From Paracyclopina nana (taxonomy: Eukaryota; Arthropoda; Copepoda; Cyclopoida; Cyclopettidae), in contig JAGUCH010000003.1 in the NCBI GenBank assembly GCA_019096065.1, positions 10,416,001 through 10,480,000 of the forward strand: a stretch of 64,000 nucleotides of DNA. The letters run 5' to 3'. Below, one piece after another: positions 1-10,152 of this stretch. Numbering within the stretch: the first letter of the stretch is position 1; every line of letters starts with the position of its first letter. A program made the position numbers and the translations under genes. The notes beneath the pieces were generated by a model. That model saw nothing but the letters and a program-made list of their open reading frames with translations, was not told the DNA's origin and did not search any database.

Positions 1-131
1 ATTTTTTGAGATATTATATCTAATATTATGCGCAGGTGAACCAGGCCTATAATGCTAAAAAACGCTATTACGGCTACGGTTATGGCAGATTTGTGAAAGT
101 CATCAACTTTGAGTGGAAGCTATTTATTTAG
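1..131 (+). other. Open frame at the window edge, overlapping a repeat end; possible terminal exon
   Basis: After a possible splice acceptor near base 36, a frame stays open for about 31 codons to a stop at 129-131. It contains a Tyr-Gly-rich stretch (KRYYGYGYGRF). The first 60 bases also match the end of the hairpin repeat seen at 26050-26465 (a GCAGGTGAACC-AGGCCTAT-type end), so the frame may be an accident of a transposon end. It could equally be the last exon of a gene that lies left of the window. No function is proposed. Confidence 0.2.
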
Positions 132-827
132 AAATTGTGGAGCAGCGATACAAACTTCAGTGCAAAAAAGAAAGCTTATTTCAAAATGCAATCAGAAATT
201 AGCCATTTGACTCAAAGCTTCTTTCTCTCATTTTGAGCAGCTTTGCTGGCTGCCACGATGATGATGCAGTGTTATAGGCGCTTTTATTGCATATTTCTTG
301 AGAGCTTTGTGCACTTAATTGTGTACTTAATGAGGCATTTAGTGTTTTTGTTGGATCGTTGTCCTCTTGGAGATGATTCGATTACAAACTGGCCTAAATT
401 CACCCATGAAGACACCCCAAAAAATAATATAAAAAAGGCCAGAAAAAGCTTACGTCCATTTTTAAATGTCTCAACTTGCCATTTTTTCCGAGCAATCTTC
501 AAAATTGCTGCTTTCCTGGAGAAATGCAATGAAGGGTGGTGCTCGTTCTAATTTCGTTCCATCTCTAGTGAAGGGCATGTCGCATTTTCTTTTGCTGAAA
601 TGCAGTTTCTTCTTTTGTAGTTCTCGATAAAAGCTACGCAGTTGCCGAATTCATTTGCGCAGAAAAGTGAATGAATATCCCCTTTTTGAAGACGAACTTT
701 TTTAGAAAAGTGCGCCAAGCGGCTTAAAATTGGGCACAAATTACAGGGGACCGGAAGTGGCATTTTCGGACGTCCGACGGACGTCCAAGGAGTCAGTCTT
801 CTAACTAAAATATATATCCACTTTCAG

Positions 828-929
828 GCCCACTGGAACATGTCCATGTTGCAGAGTGAAGACTTGGTGAAGGCTGCCACAGCCTTGATTACTAAGGACG
901 AAGAGCCGCCAACTTTCTCAAAGCTTTGA
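828..929 (+). CDS. Possible last exon of an unknown gene
   Basis: A pyrimidine-rich acceptor (CACTTTCAG, ending at 827) is followed by 33 open codons and a TGA at 927-929. The encoded tail is hydrophilic and amphipathic (AHWNMSMLQSEDLVKAATAL, then acidic and Pro-rich, ending FSKL). The other two frames of the segment hit stops quickly, which supports this frame. The upstream exon is not identified and may lie left of the window. It also has an in-frame ATG at 840, so it could be a very short independent ORF. The family is not recognised. Confidence 0.3.
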   Translation, partial: AHWNMSMLQSEDLVKAATALITKDEEPPTFSKL

Positions 930-1388
930 AGTCGAATTTTTACCATATCATAATGCTTTTCTACTCTAACATGATGAGAGCTCTGAAATACATTTAGAAC
1001 TATATTTATTCTTTTGGGGGGCAAACCAATAAGAATGTTATTGGATCGTTTCGCCCTTTTTAGGGCCTTTTTTGCAGCTCTTCGATGCTCGTATAGCACT
1101 TGCAAAAACAGTATAAGTGTGCAACTTTATTTCTTTTCAGCCATTTATTCGCAAATGTCATAATGTATTCTTGAGCATAATAAAAAATGGAAGCTTTCTG
1201 GCGAATTTCTATACGTTTAGAATATGTACTTGCCTTTTTGGGCATTCGAGAGCAGGATCATCGTAATAAGCTTTGACTTCAAAAGATCGAGTACACAAAG
1301 AGCCATTTCTAGCCCACCTGAGCATAAGTAGGTCGAATGCAATTATACACTGCAAAAAAGAACACTAGAACACTCGCATATTTCCACA

Positions 1389-2584
1389 ATGAAGGTGTAC
1401 GCCATTTTGATCACCCTTTACATAGGTAAGATTTGCTTCCAAATCAGATTATCAGCTTATTTCAGGTTTTTGAGGTGGCTTTTCTCAAGCACTGTTTGTG
1501 GTTCTGGCGAGTGAGCATGAAAGGGCAAAAATATATCTGGCCTTTGGCTATCTATCTCGTATATGGATGATGTTGGCCTATGAATATACTACGTGTATGA
1601 AAAGACGAGGCAGTTGAAAGATGTTATGGCCACTCAATTTCAAACAGCAGTTGGCCATTTTTCACATGCAAATTCAAGTGTATTCAAGATATGCATCTTT
1701 TTTACTCCTACGAAATATGGCTTTATCTGAGAATAATGCTCTCCAGCAGCAGCAGCAGCAGCAGCAACTCCCTTTTATGTATGTAGTAGTAGTGTATAGA
1801 TCGAAAAAGCAATCTTGGCAGTCTTCCTTAAGGAAATTATTACAAAATGGCCTTAAATGAGTCGTATATGATGCCAAAAGTGGGGAAATTGTTACCCACA
1901 ATTCATAAATGAGTTTTGTGAAAGCACAATGACTTACCCTATAAAATTGCTTGTACTATTTATTTGAAAAAAATAAGTTGAAAAGATGAGAGTGAAAAAT
2001 TGCTTATTTATTGCTTGGTAAGCAATGAATTCAACTTAATGAAGTAGTCAACAAAACCTGCATGTGGACTTCTAAAAGACCCGCATAGGTATATACCTAG
2101 CTTAGTTATACGCACTACTACACTTGTTCTCGACTTGAGGGTGAACAAATTGTTTATTTCATATTATAATTATTTTCAAAACTTGATTTGCCCAGCTCTT
2201 GTCTCTATCTCGACACTACTGTCGTCATCCAGCTAAAAATAAAGCAATTAGAGCATATTATCCTACTATTTTGAGGAATGAACAACTTACTCCATGTAAA
2301 ACACTGAAAATTCTGCTTTTGGGCCTAGATTCTTCCACTTCGTCAAGCTGAAAGTAATTTCATTCAAAGTGGGATTAACAAAATCAACGAATTAAACATT
2401 CTTTAAATCACTTCTTTCAGTGGAAAAAGCCAACCCAATAAGGAACGATGGCGTCTGTTACGTAGTACAGTCAGCGCACCCTAGCGTGAAAAGCCGTGTA
2501 GTATGTTCACTACAGAGGCAGCTAAATAGCAATTCGAAATTTGCCAAAAAATTAGCCTTTCCATATGATTTCTGGAAAATTTGA
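1389..2584 (+). CDS. Candidate small secreted peptide, two exons (tentative)
   Basis: ATG at 1389 opens a 12-codon hydrophobic leader (MKVYAILITLYI) that ends at a strong donor (G|GTAAG, exon 1389-1425, phase 1). The best downstream acceptor that keeps the frame is CTTCTTTCAG, ending at 2420. The exon 2421-2584 then adds 54 codons and a TGA, giving about 66 residues with two cysteines. The leader resembles a signal-peptide first exon, but the second exon is only one of several possible continuations and has no family I recognise. A (CAG)7 microsatellite sits in the intron at about 1744-1766. Confidence 0.22.
1743..1767. repeat. CAG trinucleotide microsatellite
   Basis: About seven consecutive CAG units lie within intergenic or intronic DNA. 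No splice or coding context is certain. Confidence 0.9.
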
Positions 2585-2913
2585 TTAATAATATTTGTTC
2601 CCTATTATATTTCATGCTACCAAGTTAAAAAAAACCAGGCCGATCAGCAGAAAAAAGCGGGAAAATGCTTAAGTTCTTCATTTGCAATGTATTTTGAAAT
2701 TTTCCGCCTTTTTTAGCCCAATCAGAGCAGAGTTAAATAATGTTGGCTTTTATGGTGCTACCAGATAAAAACTTTTTTCATTACGTAATGAGTGATTCGG
2801 GCTGTTTTATGAAAATACTGGCAACTTTTAGCAGCTTTTGAGTGGTAACCTTAAAATATTTTTTCACACTTTTCCGTCAAAGCGTCATGCGTAAACAGCT
2901 GTACTACCTTACA

Positions 2914-2931
2914 GTGGCGCCATCTAGCATG
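2914..2931 (-). promoter_or_regulatory. CTCF-like motif
   Basis: The minus strand reads CATGCTAGATGGCGCCAC, matching the AGRTGGCGCY core known for CTCF in animals. Binding is inferred. Confidence 0.4.
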
Positions 2932-3040
2932 ATAAATTTCAAAATCAGCTCTTATTATGGCTGAGAAGAAGGAAATGCATCATTTCATCCTTTCTTGTGA
3001 CTAAGAGGGTATGTTTCCAAGCCATAACTGTTTACAGTAC

Positions 3041-3967
3041 TCAGACAATTGTGAACAAAGAAAGGTAAAAAGGCGCGGAAAAAACCCGCGAAAAAACGTA
3101 AACAAAACTCACCCCTAGCAAAACACGTGGTGGGCATGGCCTCACTGCCTTCTTGTTGGACTTTATGGAGAGCCACAAAATCAGGGGGACATAAGCAGAC
3201 CCACTAAAAGTGGTCCAGATATTTCTCAAGTTGGTGCTGAGATACTGAGTAGGAACTGTGAAGCTGAGAAAAATGGCCATGCCAAAATAGAAGAGTGAAA
3301 TGAGACATGACCTGATTGGAATGGTCACTTTGATGTCAGTATTGGTGCTCCATGGGATTAACCTGACAGGCTCCACTCTGGCTCTTCTCTTCATTATGCA
3401 AGCCAACATGATGTCAGTGAGGAAAGAGACCAAAAAGCACGTGGAGCCAAAAACAACCCAAAAGAGGAGCAACAGCTTGGCCGCCATTTTAGGCACTTGG
3501 TCTGAGCCCATGCATTGAATAACAACCAGGGGGACATCATTGAAGACATCATAGACAAGATAGAGGCAAATGAGAGAGATGATGAGCATGCAAGCAAAAG
3601 CTCCATAAGTAGCCCATTTGAGGTAAGCATGGTGGATCCTCAGGTTGTTTTTGGTTCGGTCAGTCATATGGAATCTTATCATGGAGATGAGCAAGGTCAT
3701 CAGGGCTAGTATTATGGAGTTCAACGGGTAGGGCATGTTCATGACTGAGCACTGAGCCACACCATGGTTGTCATCAAGGAGATACCAGACATGGCCAATG
3801 AGTCCAATCAGCTGGTAGATAGTGGAGATGGCCAAGGTGATGACCAAGACCCTGAAGATGTGGATGGTGATCTTCAGCCTGGTGATGACATACACAAGAC
3901 TGGCAATTTTGGACAAGAGCCCAAGGATCATGACCAAGACAAGAGCAATGTCACTGACTGCTACCAT
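3041..3967 (-). CDS. Orphan seven-transmembrane receptor-like protein
   Basis: The frame is open and intronless through seven hydrophobic segments. I prefer the ATG at 3967-3965 (MVAVSDIALVLVMILGLLSK), which begins TM1; an in-frame ATG at 4084 would add about 40 residues with another hydrophobic stretch and an N-glycosylation site. TM1-TM7 are all visible, TM3 ends in IRFHMTDRTK where a DRY-like motif would sit, and a basic loop (KRRAR) separates TM5 and TM6. TM7 is followed by KSNKKAV. A good donor (CTAGGG|GTGAGT) lies at 3112-3111, so the last residues may be replaced by a short spliced exon nearer 2950-3030. Without splicing the frame runs to a stop at 3041. It looks like a class A-type or lineage-specific arthropod GPCR; the ligand is unknown. 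Confidence 0.6.
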   Translation of the reverse strand: MVAVSDIALVLVMILGLLSKIASLVYVITRLKITIHIFRVLVITLAISTIYQLIGLIGHVWYLLDDNHGVAQCSVMNMPYPLNSIILALMTLLISMIRFHMTDRTKNNLRIHHAYLKWATYGAFACMLIISLICLYLVYDVFNDVPLVVIQCMGSDQVPKMAAKLLLLFWVVFGSTCFLVSFLTDIMLACIMKRRARVEPVRLIPWSTNTDIKVTIPIRSCLISLFYFGMAIFLSFTVPTQYLSTNLRNIWTTFSGSAYVPLILWLSIKSNKKAVRPCPPRVLLGVSFVYVFSRVFSAPFYLSLFTIV

Positions 3968-4444
3968 TTTGGTGTCTCTTGGAGAACTGGTGAGGTTTGA
4001 AGAGAGAAGGATAAAGAGGTATATATAATTGAGAGCAAATAATCCACTTTTTATGTCTGCTGACCAAATTGAGAGGCTAAACATGGCAATTTTCACTAGG
4101 GAAATTAAATGTGTAGCCTTATTTAGATTTTTATATACTGTAATACGATTTCCTCGTGTTATAATTCAGTTTACCGATCCGACTCAGCTATTTTATATCA
4201 CAGTTTTTTCTAAGCATTTTGGGGGATATTATAGTTATTTATATACTGTAATACGATTTCCTCGTGTTATAATTCAGTTTACCGATCCGACTCAGCTCTT
4301 TTATATCACAGTTCTTTCTAAGCAATTTGGGGGATATTAAATACTTAACGGCCCTGGAATCAAATTCGAGGGATTTTAAGTAGCTTAATGCCCCTCATAT
4401 TCCATGGAACTAATCAACATTCCAAAGAAGTTAGAAAAGAGAGA

Positions 4445-4517
4445 ATCTTCCAAGATTTGAACCTCAGCCAGTTGGATAAGCATTCCAATACTCTAACCAC
4501 TGAGCTATGGAAACACC
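4445..4517 (-). repeat. tRNA-like (SINE head) module
   Basis: On the minus strand an A-box-like sequence (AGCTCAGTGGTTAGAG form) and a B-box-like sequence (GAGGTTCAAATCT) are spaced as in a tRNA. The acceptor and anticodon stems do not pair well, so this is a tRNA-derived repeat rather than a working tRNA gene. It is the inverted mate of the module at 5549-5624. Confidence 0.5.
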
Positions 4518-4586
4518 ATGAAAATTGCATGCTATGTATAAGACTTAAACATAATTTAAGCCAGATAAAGAAACCAAAAAAACAAG

Positions 4587-4658
4587 GAATGACTGGGGTT
4601 TGAACCCTAGACTGCGGAATCAAAGCCAAGCGCTCTGACCACTATGCCATGGCTGCAA
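4587..4658 (-). repeat. tRNA-like module
   Basis: The minus strand reads GGCATAGTGGTCAGAGCGC (A box) and GGGTTCAAACCCC (B box). The acceptor arms do not pair, so a functional tRNA is unlikely. It is similar to the modules at 5402 and 6084. Confidence 0.5.
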
Positions 4659-4833
4659 CTCACAAGAATTGTATTCTTAAAGTCTGTTTTATTGCTCTCA
4701 AACCACTGGATGTTAGCTGATGAGAGCCAGTGATACATAGCATAAAAACCGAGCAGCATTTTCTAGGGCACAGGGCAGCCCAGTAACTTCATTAAAACAC
4801 TCGAAAATCGTATTACAGTATATAAAATTGTAT

Positions 4834-5020
4834 ATTTTGAGCTGGGGCACGTAAAATTGGGTGATTAAATAGCTGAGCGAGGATTTTAAAATGGAAAAAC
4901 ACTCGTACAATTACAGCCCTCGCAGGCTCGGGCTAGTAAAGCTGTACTCGAGTTTTCCCATTTTAAAATCCTCGCTCAGCTATTTAATCACCCTACTTTA
5001 CGTGCCCCAGCTCGAAATAA
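4834..5020. mobile_element. Foldback (hairpin) element, copy 1
   Basis: The ends are GAGCTGGGGCACGTAAA and TTTACGTGCCCCAGCTC. Inside them TAAATAGCTGAGCGAGGATT and its complement also pair, so nearly the whole unit can fold into one hairpin. Confidence 0.8.
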
Positions 5021-5030
5021 ATAACTATTA

Positions 5031-5216
5031 TTTCGAGCTGGGGCACGTAAAGAAGGGTCATTAAATAGCTGAGAGAGGATTTTAAAATGGGAAAACTCGA
5101 GTACAGCTTTACTAGCCTGAGCCTGCGAGGGCTGTAACTGTACGAGTGTTTTTCCATTTTAAAATCCGAGGTCAGCTATTTCATGACCCAATTTTACGTG
5201 CCCCAGCTCAAAATAT
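5031..5216. mobile_element. Foldback (hairpin) element, copy 2
   Basis: Same ends as copy 1 (TTTCGAGCTGGGGCACGTAAA ... TTTTACGTGCCCCAGCTCAAA) in head-to-head orientation with it. The loop contains the same CAGCCCTCGCAGG-type sequence reversed. The close match to copy 1 forms the core of the large palindrome. Confidence 0.8.
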
Positions 5217-5401
5217 ACAATTTTATATACTGTAATACGATTTTTGAGTGTTTTAATGAAGTGACCGGGCTGCCCCGTCCGGTCCCCTAGAAAAGGCTGC
5301 TCGGTTTTAAGTTGCTATGTGAATAATACTGGCTCTCATGTGCTAGCATCCTGTGGTTTGGGAGCAATAAAATAGACTTTTTAAAAATCCATTTCTTCCA
5401 A

Positions 5402-5477
5402 GGTGCTCCTATGGCACAATGGTAAGAGCGCTAGGCTCTTCATTCAGCCGTCTGAGGTTCAAAACCCAGTCATTCAT
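5402..5477 (+). repeat. tRNA-like module
   Basis: Contains ATGGCACAATGGTAAGAGCG (A box) and GAGGTTCAAAACCC (B box). It is a degenerate tRNA fold and probably the head of a SINE. Confidence 0.5.
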
Positions 5478-5548
5478 TAACTTTTTCTGATTTCTTTATC
5501 TGGCTTAAATTATGGTTAAGTCCTGTATATAGCATCCAATCTTCATGA

Positions 5549-5624
5549 TGTTTCCATTGCTCAGTGGTTGGAGTATTGGAATGCTGATCCAACTGTCTGA
5601 GGTTCGAATCTAGGATGATCCTCT
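5549..5624 (+). repeat. tRNA-like module
   Basis: Contains TTGCTCAGTGGTTGGAGTAT (A box) and GAGGTTCGAATCT (B box). Inverted mate of 4445-4517. Confidence 0.5.
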
Positions 5625-5944
5625 CTTTTTCCAACTTCTTTAGAATTTGGATTACTTCCATGGAGTATTAGGGGCATTAAATTACTTAAAATCCCTCAAA
5701 TTTGATTCAAGGGCTATTAAGTATTTAATATCCCTCAAATTTGATTCAAGGGCTGTTAAGTATTTAATATCCCCCAAATTTCTTAGAAAGAACTGTGATA
5801 TAAAAGAGCTGAGTCGGATCGGTAAACTGAATTATAACACGAGGAAATCGTATTACAGTATATAAAATACTTAATGGCCCTGGAATCAAATTTTATGCCC
5901 CTCATATTCCATGGATCTAATTCAGATTCCAAAGAAGTTGGAAA

Positions 5945-6010
5945 AAAATAGAGGAACTAACTAGATTTGAACCTCAAACAGTTGGATTAAACCATTGAGC
6001 TACGGAAACT
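5945..6010 (-). repeat. Degenerate tRNA-like module
   Basis: Same family as 4445-4517 (minus strand GAGGTTCAAATCT B box), shortened by a deletion between the boxes. Confidence 0.4.
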
Positions 6011-6083
6011 TCAAGATATTTGGCTGCTATTACAGGAGTTTAACATAATTTAAGCCTGATAAAGAAATCAGAAAAAGTCAAGG

Positions 6084-6159
6084 CATGACTGGGATTTGAA
6101 CTTCAGATAGCTGATTCAAGATCCCAGTGCTCTAGCCATTGTACCATAAGAGCACCTCA
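6084..6159 (-). repeat. tRNA-like module
   Basis: The minus strand reads ATGGTACAATGGCTAGAGC (A box) and AAGTTCAAATCCC (B box). Same family as 5402-5477, inverted. Confidence 0.5.
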
Positions 6160-6225
6160 GGCACGGGGCAGCCCGGTAACTTCATTAAAAAACTAAAAAA
6201 TCGTTTTACAGAATATAAAATTGCA

Positions 6226-6412
6226 TATTTTGAGCTGGGGCACGTAAAATTGGGTCATTAAACAGCTGACCTCGGATTTTAAAATGGAAAAACACTCGTT
6301 TCTTTAACGCACTCACTTTGTTTGTGCTTATAAAGTGGCACTCGTGTTTTTCCATTTTAAAATCCTCGCTCAGCTATTTAATCACCGAACTTTAAGAGCC
6401 CCAGCTCGAAAT
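6226..6412. mobile_element. Foldback (hairpin) element, copy 3
   Basis: It has the same ends (TTTTGAGCTGGGGCACGTAA ... AAGAGCCCCAGCTCGAAAT) and stem as copies 1 and 2, but a different loop, so it is an independent or diverged copy. Confidence 0.75.
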
Positions 6413-9400
6413 AAATAACTATTATCACATGCATGCTTTAAGTTGCGCAAAAGGAAACGATTTTTTCTGAGGACAAATTACAGCCAAATCAGCATAATGC
6501 TTGAGTAGTATGAGGGAGAAAAAACACAGCCTAGTGTCTTTGCCAGAATGGGCTGCCAACAATCCGTCTTACGCTATTCTTTTATATCACATCACTGCAC
6601 AGCTGAAGCAGAAGAGCTTTCGAAAGAGAAACTTTTAATTTGCAGCCTAATTCCACTGAGACAGCAGAATCTAAAGCAAGTGTCTTAGCTAAGTAAGATA
6701 GGGTGGGATTTTTTGCACAACCATGCTTTTTGGCCCAGTGTGCTGCTTGGTCCTTTTCTCAGCATGGGGGATGCTTTTGGCCCACTTATACTATATTCAA
6801 CATTCCCTTCACAGAGAAGAAGGAGAAGCTTTGAACCCGGAGAAATGATAAGGGCACTGAAGCAAATTGATTCTTTCATCAGTATTGTCATGCCAGCCGC
6901 ATCTTTTGTAGCCTTTTGTACTGAGCTTTGCAGTCTCATGGTCAGCCCAAAACTGAGGAGATGCAGCTAAGAGAGGGAAAAAATTATGCCAAAATACGTC
7001 AAGTATCAAGTTCATGAACTGTAGATGTCCCAAGGGAGGCTTATTTTTGGCCTAAGGGATGGCTTTCACCCAGTCAGCATTTCAGTGTGGAATATTATGG
7101 GAGCTAGAAAGCCCCCAAAATGATTCACATTGAAGAGGTTAAATTGCAAATGCATGCAAGGCCAATGCTTTTGAGGCCTTGTTTACGTATTTGATCTACT
7201 GTTATTATATGATGTTGACTTTGGTGTATATAGAGCTGGCACTAAGCACAATAAAGCTCGCCAAAAATCCACAGCAGCATCACTCTTGCCACACACACAC
7301 ACATAGCTATGAATATATCCCAAATTGTTGGCTCTTGGAAGGACAATTTGCCAACACGTGATCATTACAACTCACTTGAATACCTTGTGAAGCAGTGGTA
7401 TTTTTTGTGGTAATCATTTTTATGTTGCAACATCCACAACAAAAGGCTTTTCTGCCTGTCAAAGCCCAGATGAAAAGACATGTAACATAGAAATACCTTG
7501 GATATCTCAATATACAAGCCTTTGGAATTCCCTCACCCAATGCAATCATGCCATTTTGCCCACACACATAATCTGCTGGATATCCTTTGTACATTTGCCT
7601 CAATTCTGGGGGGAAATAAAAAGGGAACTATTTTCCGTTGCTTTTGAGGCCGGCCAATCAAAATCAAGGACTTTGTTTTGAATTGCTCCGATGTAAACAA
7701 TAAGCGCCAATCAGAACGCTGCATGAATCGCCAAGCTGAAATTCGCGGGAAATACACAACAACAATGAAAAAAGGAAGAGATGTCAGAGATTTCTTTTTT
7801 CTGCCTCGGAAGTTGCACTTTTTTCATGCAGCCAAGAAGACTTGAATGTGAAAAATTGATCTTACAGCCGGGGAAATTGCAACTAGCTCTATTTATTGGC
7901 AAACTTTCACCCAACATCAGCGTATTTTTTGCCCAAGAAGCTTCCATAGCTAGGAAACGTCAGCCTCACCTTTACTCCAATGTTATTTCTTCTTGGAAGA
8001 AGAAGAAGAAGTGGATAAGGCATTTGGACAACTTTTTGGGGGCAAAAAAGCCTTATAACATTGATGCTACTTGCAAGCTAATTTCAAATAGGATTTCATC
8101 ATTGAAGCTTTCACTTTGTTTTAGAAAGCTGTCAAGTGGCTAAATGGCTATTGCAGTATGATCAAGTTGTTCAAGCATCCTTAATGTCATTTGAGAATGC
8201 GCAAGATTCTCTTTGTGCACAGTGGGCTCCATATGGCCACTTTTCCGCGGCTCCAAGCTCTCAAATGTATCCAATTTCGAAGCTCGTAATAATTTCGCCG
8301 GCTCTTTCAAAATGGCATATGTGTGCCAATTGCGAAATTGCCCACTGTGCCCGTGCACAATGGCAGCCATCTAGCTGCTGAGCAAAGCTAGGCTCTTTAG
8401 GGGGCGAGCTCAATTTTTTGTCCTCTTTTTGCTTTTGCTTTTGCACGCGCGCGCGAGCGTTGTTTGGTAGGGAAACGACCATTGAACATGGCTGTCTAAA
8501 GAAAACAAGTCGGAGATAAGACTTTACACATGCTGAGCTGTTTTAAAAAGGCTCCCATAGTGCGCGCAACGTAGTCCTCCTTTTCGTGATACTACTACGT
8601 ACAATCTGTATCTTACATTTATGGGCCGCGCGGATACAGCTGCTGTGTATTTACTGGTACATTCAAAGTGTAGTAGTGAGCTCATTAATGGCCACTTGTT
8701 TATGGCCAAAGGCGTGAATATCCCATGGATATATGCAAAAAGCAAAGAAGTAGCAGAGTATAGCGGCTCCAGCTCAAATTCCACTTTCCGCAGCTGTATT
8801 TCACTGTAGCTTTTGACCCGAATTCTCGTGTGATGTAGATGTTGTATTTTCCTCCGCGTGTGAGTGTGTCATTTGTACCATTGTCGCAAGCAAGCTTTTT
8901 TGACCACACACAAGGAAAAAAGGAGTCGTGGTGATGTTTCTGAAAGCATGAGCTGCTGCTGCTTTCAAAAGTGAGAATTTTCGAAAGCAGCAGCATGGCA
9001 TGTCGGAAACGGGTGGTTTTATGGCCTTGGTTAGCGCAATCTCGCTCCTTGTTGTTGTTTGGGCTTGTACAACTAGCTCTTTATGCCATACAGAAAGGTG
9101 GGAAAAAAGCATGGACATTGTACCAAAATAGCACCCTAAAGAACCATGCAAGACACCGAGGGATTTGCGGTGGTGAAAGGCACAAAAGCATCATTTTGGG
9201 TCAATTTTCTTCATGTCTGCTCATGGGGCGAAAATGTTGCCAAAAATGTTCTACAACTACTCATGATTAATGTCATATACTACTACTGCAATAAGAAACA
9301 TATATGTATTTGGCGCCAAGGTCGACATCGAGACAGGTTTGGCCTACTTGGACACTTTTGCAACGAGCAAATACAATCAGAAGATTGCATTGTGTCTCTT

Positions 9401-10052
9401 GTGTGATAGAAGATAATTCAGCCCCTATATAAAGCCAAAATGTCCTTATAACAATTCTTTTCATGAGGGAAGCTAGGTGAGTTGTCATGTGCAGTTTTGA
9501 CAAATTTTCCAAGTGACAAGACACATCAGATAGTTAACAGGGTGATTTTGCAGCCAATTCTGCTGTGTCATGGTGGCACAAACAGAAATTTCGTGCAAGG
9601 AATCGAACATATATACAAAAGTTTGCAGACAAAGGCTTATTTATATGGAGGCTCAGCATTTTGACATGCTGACATCTTAATTTCTAGGCATTATTGGGCA
9701 GAAAGAAGATTGGCAGCTTTTTCATGTGTAATTTTGAGGGGTTGGAAAATTCAGCTCAGATGCTGAGCCTGGGATGCATCATTACTTTAAAGGGGAGCTG
9801 GGATATGCTGGCTTGTCGTCGTCAGAACAATTACTACGCAAAAGTTAAGTAGATGAACAAGTTCTTCTGAGAAGTCATAAAGTTTTGATGAGGCTTGCAA
9901 ACTCAATAGAAGCTGCATGAGAGAACAAAAAAGTGCACATATTACTTCTATCTGTGTGTGTGCACTTTCCTTGTGTTTAGAATACTAAAAAGTGAGACGA
10001 AGGATTTCTTTCTCCCTTTCTTGCTGCAGAATTTCTCTATATCAAGATCAAT
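6413..10052. other. Gene-free stretch
   Basis: No splice-supported coding frame was found on either strand. The frames present are short and lack conserved motifs. Contents noted: a short (AC)n run near 7290, a GAAGAAGAAGAAG run near 8000, GCGCGCGAGCG near 8450, and a short strong hairpin at 8949-8996. Confidence 0.6.
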
Positions 10053-10058
10053 TTTATT
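10053..10058 (-). terminator. Poly(A) signal of the Sidestep-like gene
   Basis: AATAAA on the minus strand, about 95 bases after the predicted stop at 10153. Confidence 0.6.
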
Positions 10059-10152
10059 TTTTTTTTCCTTTCCAAAAAGAGGATTGACAACATTTCAGAT
10101 TATCACAGATTTCAACGGTATTGAGATGAGAGCACCGGGGCCGTTTTTAGCT

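Larger units (their letters stand above)
4131..5870. repeat. 1.7 kb palindromic composite repeat
   Basis: The segment is a large imperfect palindrome centred near 5025. Outer arms: 4131-4330 holds two tandem copies of a roughly 100 bp unit (TATACTGTAATACGATTTCC...), and its reverse complement is at 5770-5870. Middle arms: 4388-4520 pairs with 5549-5675 (CCATGGA, tRNA-like module). Inner arms: 4766-5020 pairs with 5031-5290. A partial extra copy continues at 5880-6410. No transposase frame is present, so it is a non-autonomous foldback element or nested elements. Confidence 0.8.

Noticed and set aside
4587..4658. tRNA gene
   Set aside because: A and B boxes are present but acceptor, T and anticodon stems do not pair well, and several similar copies sit inside a palindromic repeat. 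I list it as a tRNA-like repeat.
7781..8143. 120-codon plus-strand frame
   Set aside because: Composition is low-complexity (poly-Lys from a GAAGAAGAAG run) with no motif, splice support or promoter.
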